A stretch of 64,000 bases of DNA, from positions 799,001 through 863,000 of the forward strand of contig JBAMJR010000154.1 in assembly GCA_038501785.1 (NCBI GenBank). Reading direction: 5' to 3'. Shown piece by piece: positions 24,886-37,748 of the stretch; within the stretch, counting starts at the first letter, position 1; each line of letters starts with the position of its first letter. Under the pieces are notes generated by a model. That model searched no databases. It worked only from the letters and a program-made list of their open reading frames with translations, and had not been told where the DNA came from. The DNA is from Myoxocephalus aenaeus (taxonomy: Eukaryota > Chordata > Actinopteri > Perciformes > Cottidae). The position numbers and the translations under genes were made by a program.

Positions 24886-27056
24886 AAATTCCAAGGTGGT
24901 GAACAGTACTTGATGAGCTAGCTCTGGAGACCTCTGAATTTTAATGATGTTGGAGATGATATTGTGTGTCCTTCAGCTTGTTATACTGACACAAGCACTC
25001 CATAAATCATCATACCTAGCTATCGTAAAATCAATACCAAACTGCTACCTCAGCGCTAACCCGTAATAAGTTTTTCAGCCATCTAACAGCTTAAACTTTG
25101 CTGTAATGCCGTTCGACCTATAGGTTAAGATCAGAGCATGCTTAATTTGTTTTGTAATAGAGACTTTCTAATCCTTAATGAAGCGCCTATTAGAGAGGCT
25201 TTTGTTGGCACATTGGTGATCAGTTGGTGGAACAGCCATTGCAATTAGGTTTGAATCTTTGTCTTAGAGCAAAAAAAAGGAAAAAGGAAATAAAAAAAGG
25301 GGGTGGAGAAAAAAGAAAGAAAGCTTGAACGGTCAATAAATGTTAATCCAGTCAGAACTCGTCTGCGCCTTTGAACAGGACTCACGCTGAGTTTTTTTCA
25401 CATGCACTTTTTTCATCCTTCCTTAAGAGAGGCCATCCCTTAAGGATACTGCCACTGATCCTGAGACCAGACTACCGCTCACTAATAAGAGCCCATGTGT
25501 AAGCAATAGTGTCCACATTAAACACATTATTACAAGGCTTTGTGTAAAACATAAGCCATAAATACGTTTAAAGGAAATTGGGAGACCTGAGTTTTTTTCA
25601 TGAGAAATGGAGAAATTAATGTGACTGTTATTATATTATTGTGAGAAAGTTCAAATAAATAAAAAGGTGCCGTTATGTTGCGTCATGGCTTGATAGATGT
25701 TAGAATGCATTGCTACTTTTATCTTTGTCTTCTTTTTGCACTAACATGTTCTCTACAAGCTTTATCCAAACACCAAACAAGAGAAATAACAAAAGCAAAC
25801 TGAAAATGACAAGCCTCATGTAACCTTGTGGGCTTGTTTTGTTTAGAATGATAGCTATAACTGGGGCAGCTTTTCTGAGACACACAACATATGTAAAAGC
25901 CTTTGCACAAGAGAGAAGCCATTGCCACGATTTCTGAAGCGTAAACAGCTTATGAAAGTCAAATGGATATGTGGCATAATCTGACACGGCAAGTCACTGC
26001 TTCAAAAACATCCCTAACAAACCACGATGCCAGACAACAGCGACGGCGGTTGCATGTTTTTACCGCTCCACAGGTGATCGTGCTCTGATAGCAGCTAGCC
26101 GCAAGTCAACAAATGAAATGAGAACTTCCCAACTGTTGTTTGACAAAAAAAAGTGCTAATGAACAGTATTACTCCAAATACTGTGTATTTCATGAGCGCC
26201 ATCTTTTTGTTTACGCTCCAGTGGATGCAGCATTTACCAAAAAACACACAGAGCTTTTATGGGTCACAACCCCAAAAAATCAGGTTCCAAAGATTTAGCA
26301 TCAAAGTGGCACCACCATTGGCTTACAACTCGTGAACACTCACATGCCCATGGTTTTTGGGGAGGCTGACATTGGCTGTGATTTACACGCAGTGAGAGGT
26401 GGTGACCAATTGTCAGAGGTCTTGCTGGCTGACCCTGAAACATCTGTGTTTAGGGTCGGTTGCTGATCACACAGCAGACGAGGCAGCAAAGAGGACAATA
26501 TAAGCCTGGCAATAGTGCAGCCTGAAAAATATTAGGCTTGAATGGCAGCAACATGTAATGTGATTTTTAAATGTGAATTGTGGCAAACAGGCAAATATTC
26601 TCACGGATCCAAAATGACTTTGTTAATAGCTCCACATTACTGTCTCATGTTGGATATGTGTCAGTGTAAGAATCATTATTACTGATATATCAGTATGCCT
26701 GAAGGTGAACGTCCATGTTAACACTTTTTCGGATACGGATGCATAGGTATAAATTACTCAGCCGGCACTGTCACAGTTAGTTTCTTGACCTAAGGCCTAA
26801 GGAGAAAATTAACCCCCAAAAAATAATTGTATTTCACATTTTATTTGTATTGGTTACTTGAGGCTCTGTTGTATTTTAAATGAAAAAAACATAAAGAAAA
26901 AAAACAGACAGCATTTTCTTTCTAAGAATGTAAACATGAAGCCTTTTATAGTGAAAATATATAGTGCTGTTTTAAGAGTTTTAAGAGAAATTGTTTACTT
27001 TTTCAAATTGATGATGTAATGTAGTTTCCCCATTAACCCAATTTCTCCGTTTATGA

Positions 27057-27058
<2 letters not shown>
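24886..27058. other. AT-rich desert sequence, no gene
   Basis: Contains an A/G-rich tract at about 25,268-25,325. The minus frame 25700-25987 (95 codons) has hydrophobic runs but no family resemblance or splice context. Confidence 0.4.

Positions 27059-27104
<46 letters not shown>
27059..27104. repeat. (AT)n microsatellite
   Basis: 46 bases of perfect AT. Confidence 0.97.
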
Positions 27105-27106
<2 letters not shown>

Positions 27107-28194
27107 AATAAAGAAAAGATGGTGTGTAAACTTGAGTCTTTTCAAAAGACTACAGTTTTAATCTCATTATTCAAAGGAAGGACAGCGACACGTGATTTCC
27201 TTAAGGTACCTTTGCCCTTTAAGAGAGGGGAGTCTGTCTGGTTTTATGTTGTTAAGGCTTTAAGATATTTTGGCAGACATAAATATCAAGAGCATTTGTT
27301 GCACTGAAATATCTTCAACATTGATTTTGAATATAGAATCAATACATGTCTTTGAGTGCAATTTACTGTAGGTTTTGGCACATAACTTTAGCGTTTGTTC
27401 ATGGCAATGGCAACAGTCATGAACTTACAAAAGACATGATGACTTTGCAGAGAAGTATTTTATTTGAATACAGGGGTGAATTGCAGCAGCCTGTTATCGT
27501 GCATGTCTGTCACAGGCCTCCCATGTGGCTGAGGCTGTTAGGGACTGGCGAGGCCAACCCGGGGCAGGGAGCTACAGCCGGGGGAGGGGAGGATTTATAA
27601 CTTAGGGCCAGAGCCAGTGTGGGCGGGTTGGGCCGTCTTTTGCGTGACCTGCCACCTCTGACGGAGCTCTGAAAAGTGCAATCTGACCCTAGATGCTGAG
27701 CAGTCGTCCCTCTTTGTCACGACCCTTTGTCATCTGAATGAAGACTGCATACTGTAGTGTAATACTATATGTATACTGTCTATTTGTGCAATTTGTGAAT
27801 AGAATCTCGATCGTGTTTTTTATATTTGTTTAAATCAAAATTAAACAAAACAATTATAATAATGCAGAGAAAGACAAAAGTCCGGTAATAAAATGCAGCA
27901 AAAAATAAAACCAGTCTCTCATCTGCATGAAAAAATATAGCAACGCCTCTCAATTAAACCCACACAGCAGCAACCACCACTTTAGGACACATAGATGTAG
28001 TTTTTCACAATTGTATGATCTGCCAGAAAGTCCAGACTCGCCCTTTGTTGAGCATCTACAGAGGAAGAAACACGGATAATAAAGGTCTCTTTATGATGAG
28101 GCTCCTGCACACAGAGACACAAAAAAACTTAAGAAAAAAGATCTATCAAGAGGTGGGAATTACATTGCCCTGTGCTGGGGGTGGGAAAATGAAG
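27105..28194. other. Desert sequence with a GC-rich patch
   Basis: A GC-rich patch at about 27,530-27,670, including GGCCAACCCGGGGCAGGG, lies in otherwise AT-rich DNA. No gene is recognised; the frame 27346-27600 runs into the patch without features. Confidence 0.35.
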
Positions 28195-28970
28195 CAGGCT
28201 TTTGTGAGCTAGCTGGCAACATAACCTTCAGAAACATCCTATTTTTCATTAGAGTTGTGTCAGACAGCTATGCCTTTAATAACATTCATCCCCGTACCAA
28301 GGAGAGGATAACTCAAGCTTTAGGCACATAATGAATGGGAGAATATGCCCCGGCGCTGTTAAACAGGCAGAGCTGCACTGCTGCACTCATGGCAAGCCTT
28401 CCACTGCACGCCACCCTCCTGTATTAACGCCATGCAAATGAACAGTCAGATGCTTCCTGAGGTGGCTCTCTAATGCGGCCTTGTTAATTACTGTCATTAG
28501 AGCAGGGGCTAGGAGAGACGACTAACAAGCCACCGTCCTCATGATCTCCGCATTTGAAAGTCATCTTTGGCAATAAAAACATGTCAGAACCCCAGTAAGA
28601 AAATTGCAAATTGCCAAATTTGCTGACAGAGAGGATTTTTTTCTTCTTTCTGCTGACTCTGAGCAGCCTGCCAGTGATGGATGCATTCTTGACACAGTCT
28701 TGGTGATTAGACTTAAGAAATAATGAGTATCAATGTCCCAGCCGTGGAATATGCAAAAATGAAAGAGCGCTGTGTGAGTTTAATTAAGGGAAGCCGAGGC
28801 AGGAGCTGCTTTCAAACAGAGTGACCCAACATGATCAGGTTCTTATTGCTGTCATTTTTGTGCTGAAATATGGCCAGTTAGGTACCGGGAGCGCTTTAAT
28901 AAGACCGACGTAATGTCATAGCAAGCATGCCCGAGGTAGCTAGTGCATTGCAAATGCAGCAGTACGTCTT
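28195..28970. promoter_or_regulatory. Candidate enhancer block with POU octamer
   Basis: ATGCAAAT at 28432-28439 and ATTGCAAAT at 28947-28955. TTGTTAATTACTGTCATTAG lies near 28,482, AGTTTAATTAAGGG near 28,777 and GCGCTTTAATAAGACC near 28,893. The block is balanced, with no frame of note. Octamer and homeodomain words side by side are typical of developmental enhancers; conservation is untested. Confidence 0.32.
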
Positions 28971-31900
28971 GGTTTCAGAAACACAGGTTAACATGCAGAA
29001 ACTCACATCACAGAGTGAGGCTCTCTGAATCAGGGCAGTTTTGTTTTAAGAACAGTTGAATTGGTTTTCACTGCATCATTACAACCGTGGGGGGTGTGGG
29101 CACTCATTGTTTCCACAGTCAAGTTAAGTATTTTGTTTTACAAACGCCCTCCGGCAGCTCACACTCCCTACAACGAGAGAGGGGAGGGGATGTTTCTCAT
29201 ACAGCAAACCAAAATATCCCCTATTATTGTCTGTGATGCATCACATCCCTCGTGCGGCCTTGAATTTAGTTTCTCCCCCAAAAGTGGAGGGTGACACAGT
29301 CAATATATTCAACACACAAGGCCATATCCAGGCTAATATAGAAGACTTTTCTCCCCTCTTCTCTCTCTTTTTTTTTTTGCTCGCTCTCATTCCTTCATGT
29401 TTTTCAAACATCTGTGCTGTTGAGGACAAATCAAAGGCTCTATTTTACTAATGTACCACTGAGCAGACTGTGAGGTGGCTGAGGGGATAATGAGGGACTG
29501 CAGAGATGTGAAACAGACAGGCTGAAATGGATAATTAGGACAGAAAGTTTCTGTGATGCCAATGGCAGTCTACAGGAAATAGGATCATTACGTTCTATAT
29601 AAAATCTCTCTATGTACAGTGTATTTATATAAAATTGCTCGTCCGCTTCATCCTTTTCATTACAACTTTTCATTTCATTACAACCGAGCTCTGTTTAACT
29701 CAAGGTGCAGCCCTGTTTTAGAGACATGTCAGAATTTAGCCACTTTAACTATCTTTATAACTACCTGAATATATTTTGCATAATTACTGCTTTGACCTGC
29801 TGGACAAAAATACATGAATACTTCTTGTACTTTCGCAGGACTGCCCACTTAAAATATTCTGCAAAATCTTGTTTTGAAATGTAGGTATGGCAGATGAAAG
29901 CTGGGGCTTTTGATTGTTAGCATACGAATGAAAAGGACACGCTCATAGGTCTGTAGTGCTCAGGAGTATTTCATACTGCATCAGAGGGTCTGGTGCAGGA
30001 AAACTGGATAATGAGCCGCAATAGCTGTTAAAAGATGTCTGAAGGAGATATCATGCTATGTTGCTCCATTATGATTAGATTTCTCCTTGACAATATGAAA
30101 AGATCAAATCAATATCTACTGAGATTTTGATGATCCACAAGCCACCCCCATCCAGTTTCCCCTCCCCGGGCTCTATTGAGAGAGCATGATCTGACATCAC
30201 CACAGTAACATCAGGCTTTTCTCTGCTACTGTGAAAATATGTAACTTCGATTAGTGAAATGCTGAACAAAATGACCTGTGCTTTGGATTCACTCCCAAAT
30301 GTTGCTGTTTGGGTACTGATGACAGGATCTATTGTGTTTCACTTTAAAGCAATTCAATTAGGAGTCATTAGTCCTCTGAGTGATTACCAGTGGCCTATCG
30401 ATAGAGAGGAAGGACACACTAATTAAAGGGCATTTAAATGTTTCTCGGCACAGAGTAATGGGGAGAAACACAGCATTTAAAATGCAGTTTGGAGGAAAAT
30501 ATCCTTGCGCAGCAAATGACCGACATAACATGTTCACTTTGCTCTCTGCAAATTCCCTTTATAGGAGCATATACGGGAATGGATCCCTGAGGAATACTAA
30601 AATATGGTCATACAACAGTCACCAAGAAGCTAGCAGCCCTGCTAAAACGCAGGTAAATATTCAGATGGTACAGTTCTCCACTTTAGAAGAAAATAAATAA
30701 CCAGATAAATAGCAAAACTGATGCAAAATCATGGCAGGCGTTTATAGCACATATGTGAAATTGAATATGGACATTTCACTATAAAGAGGAAGTGGATTAT
30801 CTTTCATTTTTAATTGACTGTCAGTGTTGTGCATCTTTGAATTCATTGTATCATAGATGGATGGTACATTCACTGCCTATCATGAAGTTAATTCCATTCT
30901 AAGATGAATGGTGGTGATTATGTTAAAGAAAGGTGACTCTGAATCCGCTTCCCGTTTCTGTAATAGGTTGCTGCTTTTTTATGCTATCACACTGTGGAAA
31001 TCATCAGAAATTAAATTAAACATATTCTGAATATCAACAAGATAAATAGACAATTTCCATGCTTACTAAAAAGCTAGTTCAACTAAATCTGAAAAATGAC
31101 ACACATAAAATAATACTGCATTTGCACAGGTCACAAAATCCCATTTCATCTCCACATGTATTTCTGGAGACTCATCATCCACAGCACAAGGACAGTACAC
31201 CTCCACGGTGTGGAGAGGACTGCTTTGCGTTAACATAGTGAGAGAGATATTGATTAAAGTATGATAAGAAGAAGCTCCAGTCCCAGGGCAGAGCCTTTAC
31301 AGCTATGATTAAATACACTGCACCCAAGTAGGACCTATATCTCAGACAGAAGCTTGTGCATATACAGCAAATTATCTTTCCCACTCATATAGAATCAACG
31401 AGTATAAGAGCTCTAACATACTAATTATAGCTCTTTTAATATGAAATCATGGTTAGTCCATTTATTGTTTGGCCAACACGTGTCAAAGATACAAGATGAC
31501 TCAAGGTGTAAAATAAAACCTTGAAAGGCATCAGTAGATAATATATGTATAGTAGGTAAGAATGCATTAGTGAATATAACATGATATACTGAGATATACG
31601 TTTCTGTTATAGTGGACTCTTTCCAGAGTGTTAGTATTTTAGATTTCATGCACAATGGAAGTGACGTAACATGAACCAGTACCGTGTTACAGATCCTTTT
31701 TATAAGGAGTAGTTGAAGGATATATTAATCTCAATGTTTTCAGCCAGGCCGATGATTGCAGCAATGAACAGTACTGAACTGAAGGGAGCAATAACTTCAC
31801 TAACAAGAAGATGCAGATTTAAATAAGGTTCTAAAAATTAATTGCCAGATTTATAAAAATTCAATCCAAATATATTTTACCATCTAAATATTAGTGGAGG

Positions 31901-32039
31901 TAAAGGTTGTTGCCCATCACTGACCATTTGTAAATATCAACAAAACTTGACATCTAAAGTAACTTATTGTCAAACATTTAATGGAATATAGCTAAAAATA
32001 TCTTAAATCATTGTTATTATATTATGTTATAAAATTAGA
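28971..32039. other. Mostly AT-rich desert sequence
   Basis: Patches of mixed composition at 29,050-29,660 and 30,000-30,700 (frames of 62-106 codons, none recognisable) alternate with AT-rich DNA. A T-run lies near 29,369. No RNA gene or clear repeat. Confidence 0.4.
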
Positions 32040-33370
32040 AAACGTGAAACAATATTTCAACAGGGGGGCGCTCCATAATACACATGAAAGGGACCTTTCA
32101 TTTTAAACTTAAATAAATTGAGGTCCAACCTAATAATCATCATAATAATGTGTTTGTTGGGTTTCAATAGATACATTAATGAATATTATGACATCAACAG
32201 GAAAAAAGGTTTTGTTAATGTTGATATGTCTGGTGATCCTGCCAAAGTTGGTTCATTGCCTTAGAATAAACTTGTATTATATACAGTATGATGCAGGGAT
32301 TTTCTTTATTCCCATTTTGAGATAATAAAGCTCCATTCTGACAAGCAGGAAAATATTAAAAATTTTCTCCCACAAAAGTGAATACTTTTTCCCCCAATTT
32401 GGTAAAATACAAAACCTCACGGTGCTCTGAAAAGATCTAGCATAAATACATCTGAAATATATTTGTGCAGTGGAACATCAGTTGAGGCAGTAGGCGATTT
32501 AAGAGGGAGAAGGGGGGATGTCACCCCCTTGTTAGCAAAGAGGGGTGGTTTAGTTGAATATGTTAGTCTAGTCCGCCTGGCTCATTGATCCTTTATCTGA
32601 CTGAGTTGTAGCCTCCACCCCTGATACAAATGAACAGAGTAGAGTTTGTAAAGCCCATAACTGTAATGCAGGGTTGAGCGTAAAAATTGTAATAAGGTAT
32701 AATAAGTTGTAATAAGGTTGAGCGTAAAAGTAGTAAAATTGACTTTTTTGATCAGTATTGTGTACAGAATTTAAATGAATGAGATTGTATCGATACTTCT
32801 TTAATGCATGTATGTATGTATCTATTTATTTACTTATTGCAAATGTATGTTTGTATGTATTTGCACAACTTAATGTTGTATATTTCCAAGTGAAAATGAA
32901 AAAATGTCAATAATGATACACAGATGCCAGCTGAAGTATTGGGTTTAAACACGGCGAGTTTAGGCCCGACATGCAGGTGGAAGAGACTCCACCACTTTAT
33001 GAAGTTTAAAGAAGAGTGTTGCGTCTAACTAACTATATATATATGCTTTTTTGTACCTCTCATTGCATAGCTCATTATTATTTCTACAATCACAATAAAG
33101 TGTTTGAATGCCATTTCAGTTCAAATCTAAAATCTTTAAATTGGCTAGAATCTACATACAATAACTGTTTTCAGCTGTCAATAAGTGAGAGAAAGGAGCA
33201 GGTTCCCAATCAAGATAGGAAACCTTGTTGTCTTTATGTAAAACTCATTAGTTATAACACTTTTCTTTCAAAACTGGATAATCCAATTCTGCATGCCAAC
33301 TGCATTCCTCGGTTTTAAAATAACTGTGAGAAATGTCCCCTTGGTCTGACTTTTATTCCTCACCTTATTC
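32040..33370. other. AT-rich desert with small local duplications
   Basis: GGTTGAGCGTAAAA occurs at 32672-32685 and again at 32716-32729, and TTGTAATAAGG occurs twice between them. TGTATGTATGTATC-type tetranucleotides follow near 32,810. No gene; the 100-codon frame at 33016-33318 looks random. Confidence 0.45.
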
Positions 33371-33860
33371 CCAATGTCATTCATTTGCCACTGAAGGTAA
33401 CAAGCCTTTTCCACTCTGTGCTCTGTAACGGCAGACCTTTAATAGCCATTTCCCGGTGTGGTGAGGGGAGAGAGGGGGAACATGTTTATTTGTGTGTCTG
33501 CACATGCCTCTCCAGCGATTCTCTCTGCTCCACTCACCCAGCTGCTGGCTGGAGGAGTGATTCATGGGCCTGACAGATGCCTGGTGCAGCTGGATCTGTC
33601 CTTGATCATCCCAAAAGCCTGGACAGCACTGTCATTCACCATTGCCCAAATTATCTCTGTATTGACTGCAGAACCCTCTGTGACAGCGCCGTAATGGCTA
33701 ATTACCCAGGATGCTTTGGGTACTTTTAAACCCCAGAGTGTTCTCTTGCTGTCCTGCCATGCGGCTGCTGCTGCTAGCGCGTTTCGCTGTGAGGGCCACC
33801 GTTTCCTCAAGCCCCACCTGAGTACCACTGGCTGAGGAACCCGGAGCAAAACGTCAAGAG
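33371..33860. promoter_or_regulatory. Candidate regulatory block, balanced composition
   Basis: CTTTAATAGCCATTTCC, CGTAATGGCTAATTACC (near 33,690) and GCTGCTGCTGCTAGCG in a GC-balanced stretch. Overlapping frames on both strands (62-95 codons) are typical of open GC-rich sequence and carry no domain. Confidence 0.22.
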
Positions 33861-34259
33861 AAAAAAAAAGGCATAATATCCTCTTTTACAGAAATTATAC
33901 AGCGATGCCAATGTAACAAAACACTTTTGTTATGGTCTCAGCGGTGTTTGGTAAGCTGTCGCTTGTGACAGTGAAATGTGCACATAAATTACCATTCATG
34001 GTTTGCCTGTTTCTCTATCTTTCTCTGCATGTCAGGGGAATCACCTTGTGAAACTCACACACAGTTAATTATCAAAATGTGTCAAATGATGTTACAAAAT
34101 TTGGCTAATTGAAATCTTTCTCAGTACGTAAATAATACAATGCGTTTCCTTTTACCAAGAAAACATGTTTTTGTGCAAAAAATCCACACAAATAGCTGTC
34201 GAATGCTTTTCATTTCAGTCAAAAGGTCCACAAAACGGATGCTCATCTACAATTCTAAA
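33861..34259. other. AT-rich desert sequence, nothing seen
   Basis: No gene, repeat family or notable motif cluster recognised. Confidence 0.4.
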
Positions 34260-34960
34260 GCCGCAACGTTACTTTCGACGTTGAGATGCATTTCAGGAGG
34301 AAGGTGACAGAGGGATGTGAAAGGAAATAAACAGAGAGACAGAAAGAGGAAAGGAGAAGGTGAGGGAATAGAGGGTACAAAATCCCATCCTGACTGTTAG
34401 GGAAGATGATGAGGTCCCCTGAGAATGGACAGAGCAGAGAGGGAGCAGCTTTTCTTCACAAAGACGCCAGTAATTTGCCACATCCTGTCCACACACCCGG
34501 CATGGAAGCCACTCTGTCCTTAATTACCAGGATAACAAAACCCATCCCCTCCCGGCTCCTCCCGGCGCTATTCTCCTCATGTTACTTTCCCCCTCAGCCA
34601 ACATCGGCACCACCCAGGCTTCCTGCGCTCCTCCTTCCCATCAGTGTCGGGGTAGAAATGGATAGCCTCTGCTGCTGTCTGCAGACAGTGGAAGGATGGA
34701 CACCAAATAAAGTGATAAAAGCTGAGAGAATGGCCCTGCCTCGGTTAGCAGCTCTGATCTTGATGGACAGGGGCACTATAATGACATGGAGGCCTCACCT
34801 GGATAAACTAGCAGTTCTGACAGCCCTGTTAGCCATATACACAGGGGAGACCCTTTACACCAGCCCACTACCACTGATGGTCTCCAGCTAATGACACAAT
34901 TACTGGTAAAATATGTTGATTAGGCCTCGATAAGATTAAATTATCACCCATTTTATAATA
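34260..34960. promoter_or_regulatory. Candidate regulatory block with a long unexplained frame
   Basis: GC-richer block. The plus frame 34406-34891 is open for 161 codons without low complexity. Its product has scattered hydrophobic and Pro-rich segments but no family I know, and no splice or promoter context supports it. A CTCCAGCTAATGACACAATT word lies at the right end. Confidence 0.22.
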
Positions 34961-35039
34961 GCTAATTTCTCTTAGAATCCATTTGCTGTCCAATCTATAA
35001 ATTACGTAGAGTTTCCAGAAATTTAGTTAGTTTAGGAAA

Positions 35040-35640
35040 CATTCAAATGTACATCAGAAGACACTGCAAACCGTGTGGCTTGTAATGACATTGCCGTCAT
35101 GAGCCAACCAGAGTATAGGGGCCGTGGCCTTTTCATCTGGTCGTCGTCTGTCATCTCCAAGATGGCGCCGCGTCTGCCCCGGCTGTATTTGCATTGGCTT
35201 TTGCATAAGTCTCCGTTGCTGCATGCATCCTGACTCCACAGATTCAAAACAAAGAGGAAGAGTCAGGAGTGACACTACAGTCCCGCCTTGCTTCAGCACA
35301 TACAGATACATTCAGCTCCAAGGGAATGATGAGGCTGTATTAGCGCAGTGTTTGTATGCCTCTTTCAGTGAGCAGGCAGTGGGAGGGTCTACTATTCCTG
35401 GGGGTGAAGGGGTTAGAGGGGTGTGTGTGTGTCTGTGTTACCAGTCACCTGCTGCTAAATCCTATTAGCAAGGCCTGGGGGTTAAACCAACCATCACCAT
35501 TAAAGGCCTGTCAGGGGAAAGCCCACAAATAATAGGGCTGATTGCTACAACTCACAAATAATAAGGTGCTTTGATAGAGGATAATCAATTAGTGGTAATA
35601 GGAAGAGGCATGACATTTTGGAGATGCCTCTGAAAGGGTG
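35040..35640. promoter_or_regulatory. Candidate promoter or enhancer with YY1-type and octamer words
   Basis: AAGATGGCG at 35159-35167, inside CCAAGATGGCGCCGCG, is a strong YY1-type word of the kind found just downstream of transcription starts. ATTTGCAT (octamer) is at 35187-35194. Local GC and CpG are high for the desert. No coding exon follows, so an enhancer or non-coding RNA start is possible. Confidence 0.3.
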
Positions 35641-36140
35641 AAATAGCAGCATAATGACAACAACAAAAATGTTTGAGATTAATGAAAGTTTAGCCTTTTA
35701 TTAACAGCTTCAATCATATTTTTAGGGGAGCAAAATGTAATAAATAAAATAATAGTTTTCTTCTTGACATATTGCGATATCACAGCTTTAAAAACGGACT
35801 GTTTTTAATAAACGGTATTTTTGACAGTGTGCACACAATGTCCTGTTCTTTACATAGAGCTCTTCAGCTGTTAAAGATGATGTATCAGTCATCGATGAGG
35901 TGAAACATTTAGAGGTCACGTGTTAGCTCAATTGAAACCTAAGTGACAATACTTTGGATGTAAACAGGCTAAAGTTAACACTGCCGTTTCACATTAAATT
36001 ACTCATTGCTGCTGTATTTAGACTGCATGTCTTTGAACAAACAGTAGAAGCGTCTGTCTTGATTTTTTTTATCTAACCCAAGGACAAAACAGTGCTTAGT
36101 TTTACAGCCTTACTGCCTCGAAGAGAAAAGTTACAGCATG
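35641..36140. other. AT-rich desert sequence, nothing seen
   Basis: No gene or repeat recognised. Confidence 0.4.
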
Positions 36141-37260
36141 AAGCAGATATTGTTATTCGAGGATTAGAGTGTCAGCCAAAACATTTCCATATGTTTCCTA
36201 AAGCGAGGAAAACGAGGTGAGAAGAAATTGGCAAAGCAAGTGTTAAATGAGATGGGAAGTGACAGTTTACATCTCCAGCCACAATTAACACATTGATGGC
36301 GTTTTTCGCCCGGCCCCTCACAGTGATAATGCCTGTTGTCAAATCTGTTTAGCACGCCAAATCTCCTGGAGCCTTCAGCTAGGCAGCAAGCTTTTGACAG
36401 ATTGAAGGTTCAGAGATAGGCTATCATGACAGATGGAAGCTGGCATCGATGTTCAGCTCTCGCCAATCACAGGGGACCTGCCCCCCCTATTCTGCGGGGC
36501 GCAGCTCCGCAACCTTCCCCCCTCTGATGGGAGCAGGGGATGGCATTGTTAAGCAGTGCATCTGTGAGACTCAGTCTCCTCTGATGGAAGCATAAGGCAA
36601 AGAGCTCTCAAGCAAAAGACGGCCACTGCTGTAAGCGCATTTCAGATATGATGGGAGGCTAGCTCAAGGGAATTGTGGAAGAGAAAAAGTTTGAAACATT
36701 TTGAGGAGCGAAGGACCCAGGAGAGGAAGGAGCGATTGCAGCAAGCCTCAGCTATTCAGTAATGCCATCATTAAATTTGATTATTACCTAAATGCTAGCA
36801 AATGCCCTGTGCAGTGACAGCACAGTGGAGTTTGACAGACACATTTACTTCAGTCTTTATATCTGATTAGCAGAATGACATTTTTCATCTGACCAACAGA
36901 GTCTCACCTGTTAAATGCTCAATACTGAGAAGGAAAATCAATTTAGCGAGCCTTGGCTTGTGTGTTAAGTCCTCCTTAGAACTCATACTACAGTATGATT
37001 ACCCTTAATGAGATCCATCTGAAATGGTGGCACAGGAGAAACTCATTAAACTGAGCTGGTTCTAATCAGACAGGCTTATATGGATTTTTGCAGACATCAG
37101 AAATTGTTGTGAAAAAGAAAAATACACCAGGGCCTCTGAAACCGAAGAAAGGATCTGATAATTAAGTGTCTGCCATGCGCTGATGATATCACGAGTGTTA
37201 ATGATCACTTTAATGACGGTTCACACTGCACCCAGTTGATTTACAATACACCTACTGTGA
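36141..37260. promoter_or_regulatory. Candidate conserved non-coding element block
   Basis: Long balanced stretch. It holds a short near-palindromic GC-rich word, TGCGGGGCGCAGCTCCGCA, near 36,494. GATTATTACCTAAATGC lies near 36,779, and further TAAT-type words near 37,140-37,215. No coding signal. Confidence 0.24.
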
Positions 37261-37707
37261 GGCACCACTGCGACAAACACTGCAGCAAACACACCCCAGC
37301 AAAAACAGTTTAGTAAATACTAAAAAGCTGTACGTTTGAACCAACGGGCACTTTTAGGGAAAGGAATAAAATGCTTACTTGCACAATAAGATTTTCCGCG
37401 GGTAGATAACTTTGAGATGCAGCGTTGTTGGTTTACTTGCTGGCAGGCAGCCCTCTAAGTTGTTTGGTCTCTCCCTCCCTGTTTAGGCGAACACATTGTT
37501 GATTCAGACCCATCATGTTGAGGCTTGAGGTCACCCTGTCTCAGGCTTGGCTAGTTAGCAGCAGCCCACCTGATGGCCCAGAGGAAATCACAGCAGCCGC
37601 ACTCACAGGAGAGGGCCTGACAGCCAGGCTCCGCACCAGAGAGAGGGGTCCAGCCAGGGGGGTGGAGAGAGGAGGGTCAGTATGGGGGGAAGGAAGAGAG
37701 AAAGGGA
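37261..37707. other. Mixed unique sequence, no gene
   Basis: The frames at 37515-37772 and antisense 37541-37876 run into the G-rich microsatellite and are artefacts of it. Confidence 0.4.
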
Positions 37708-37748
37708 GTGTGTGTGTGTGTGTGTGGGGGGGGGGGGGGGAGGGGGGG
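37708..37748. repeat. (GT)n followed by poly-G run
   Basis: A GT run from 37708 leads into 15 consecutive G (37726-37740), an A, then seven G. The G-run can form a quadruplex and is prone to length error in sequencing. Confidence 0.93.

Noticed and set aside
32055..32075. CTCF site in CAACAGGGGGGCGCTCC
   Set aside because: One extra G shifts the core so the invariant positions do not align.
34406..34891. 161-codon frame as a novel gene
   Set aside because: No family resemblance, promoter or splice context. Listed only as part of a balanced block.
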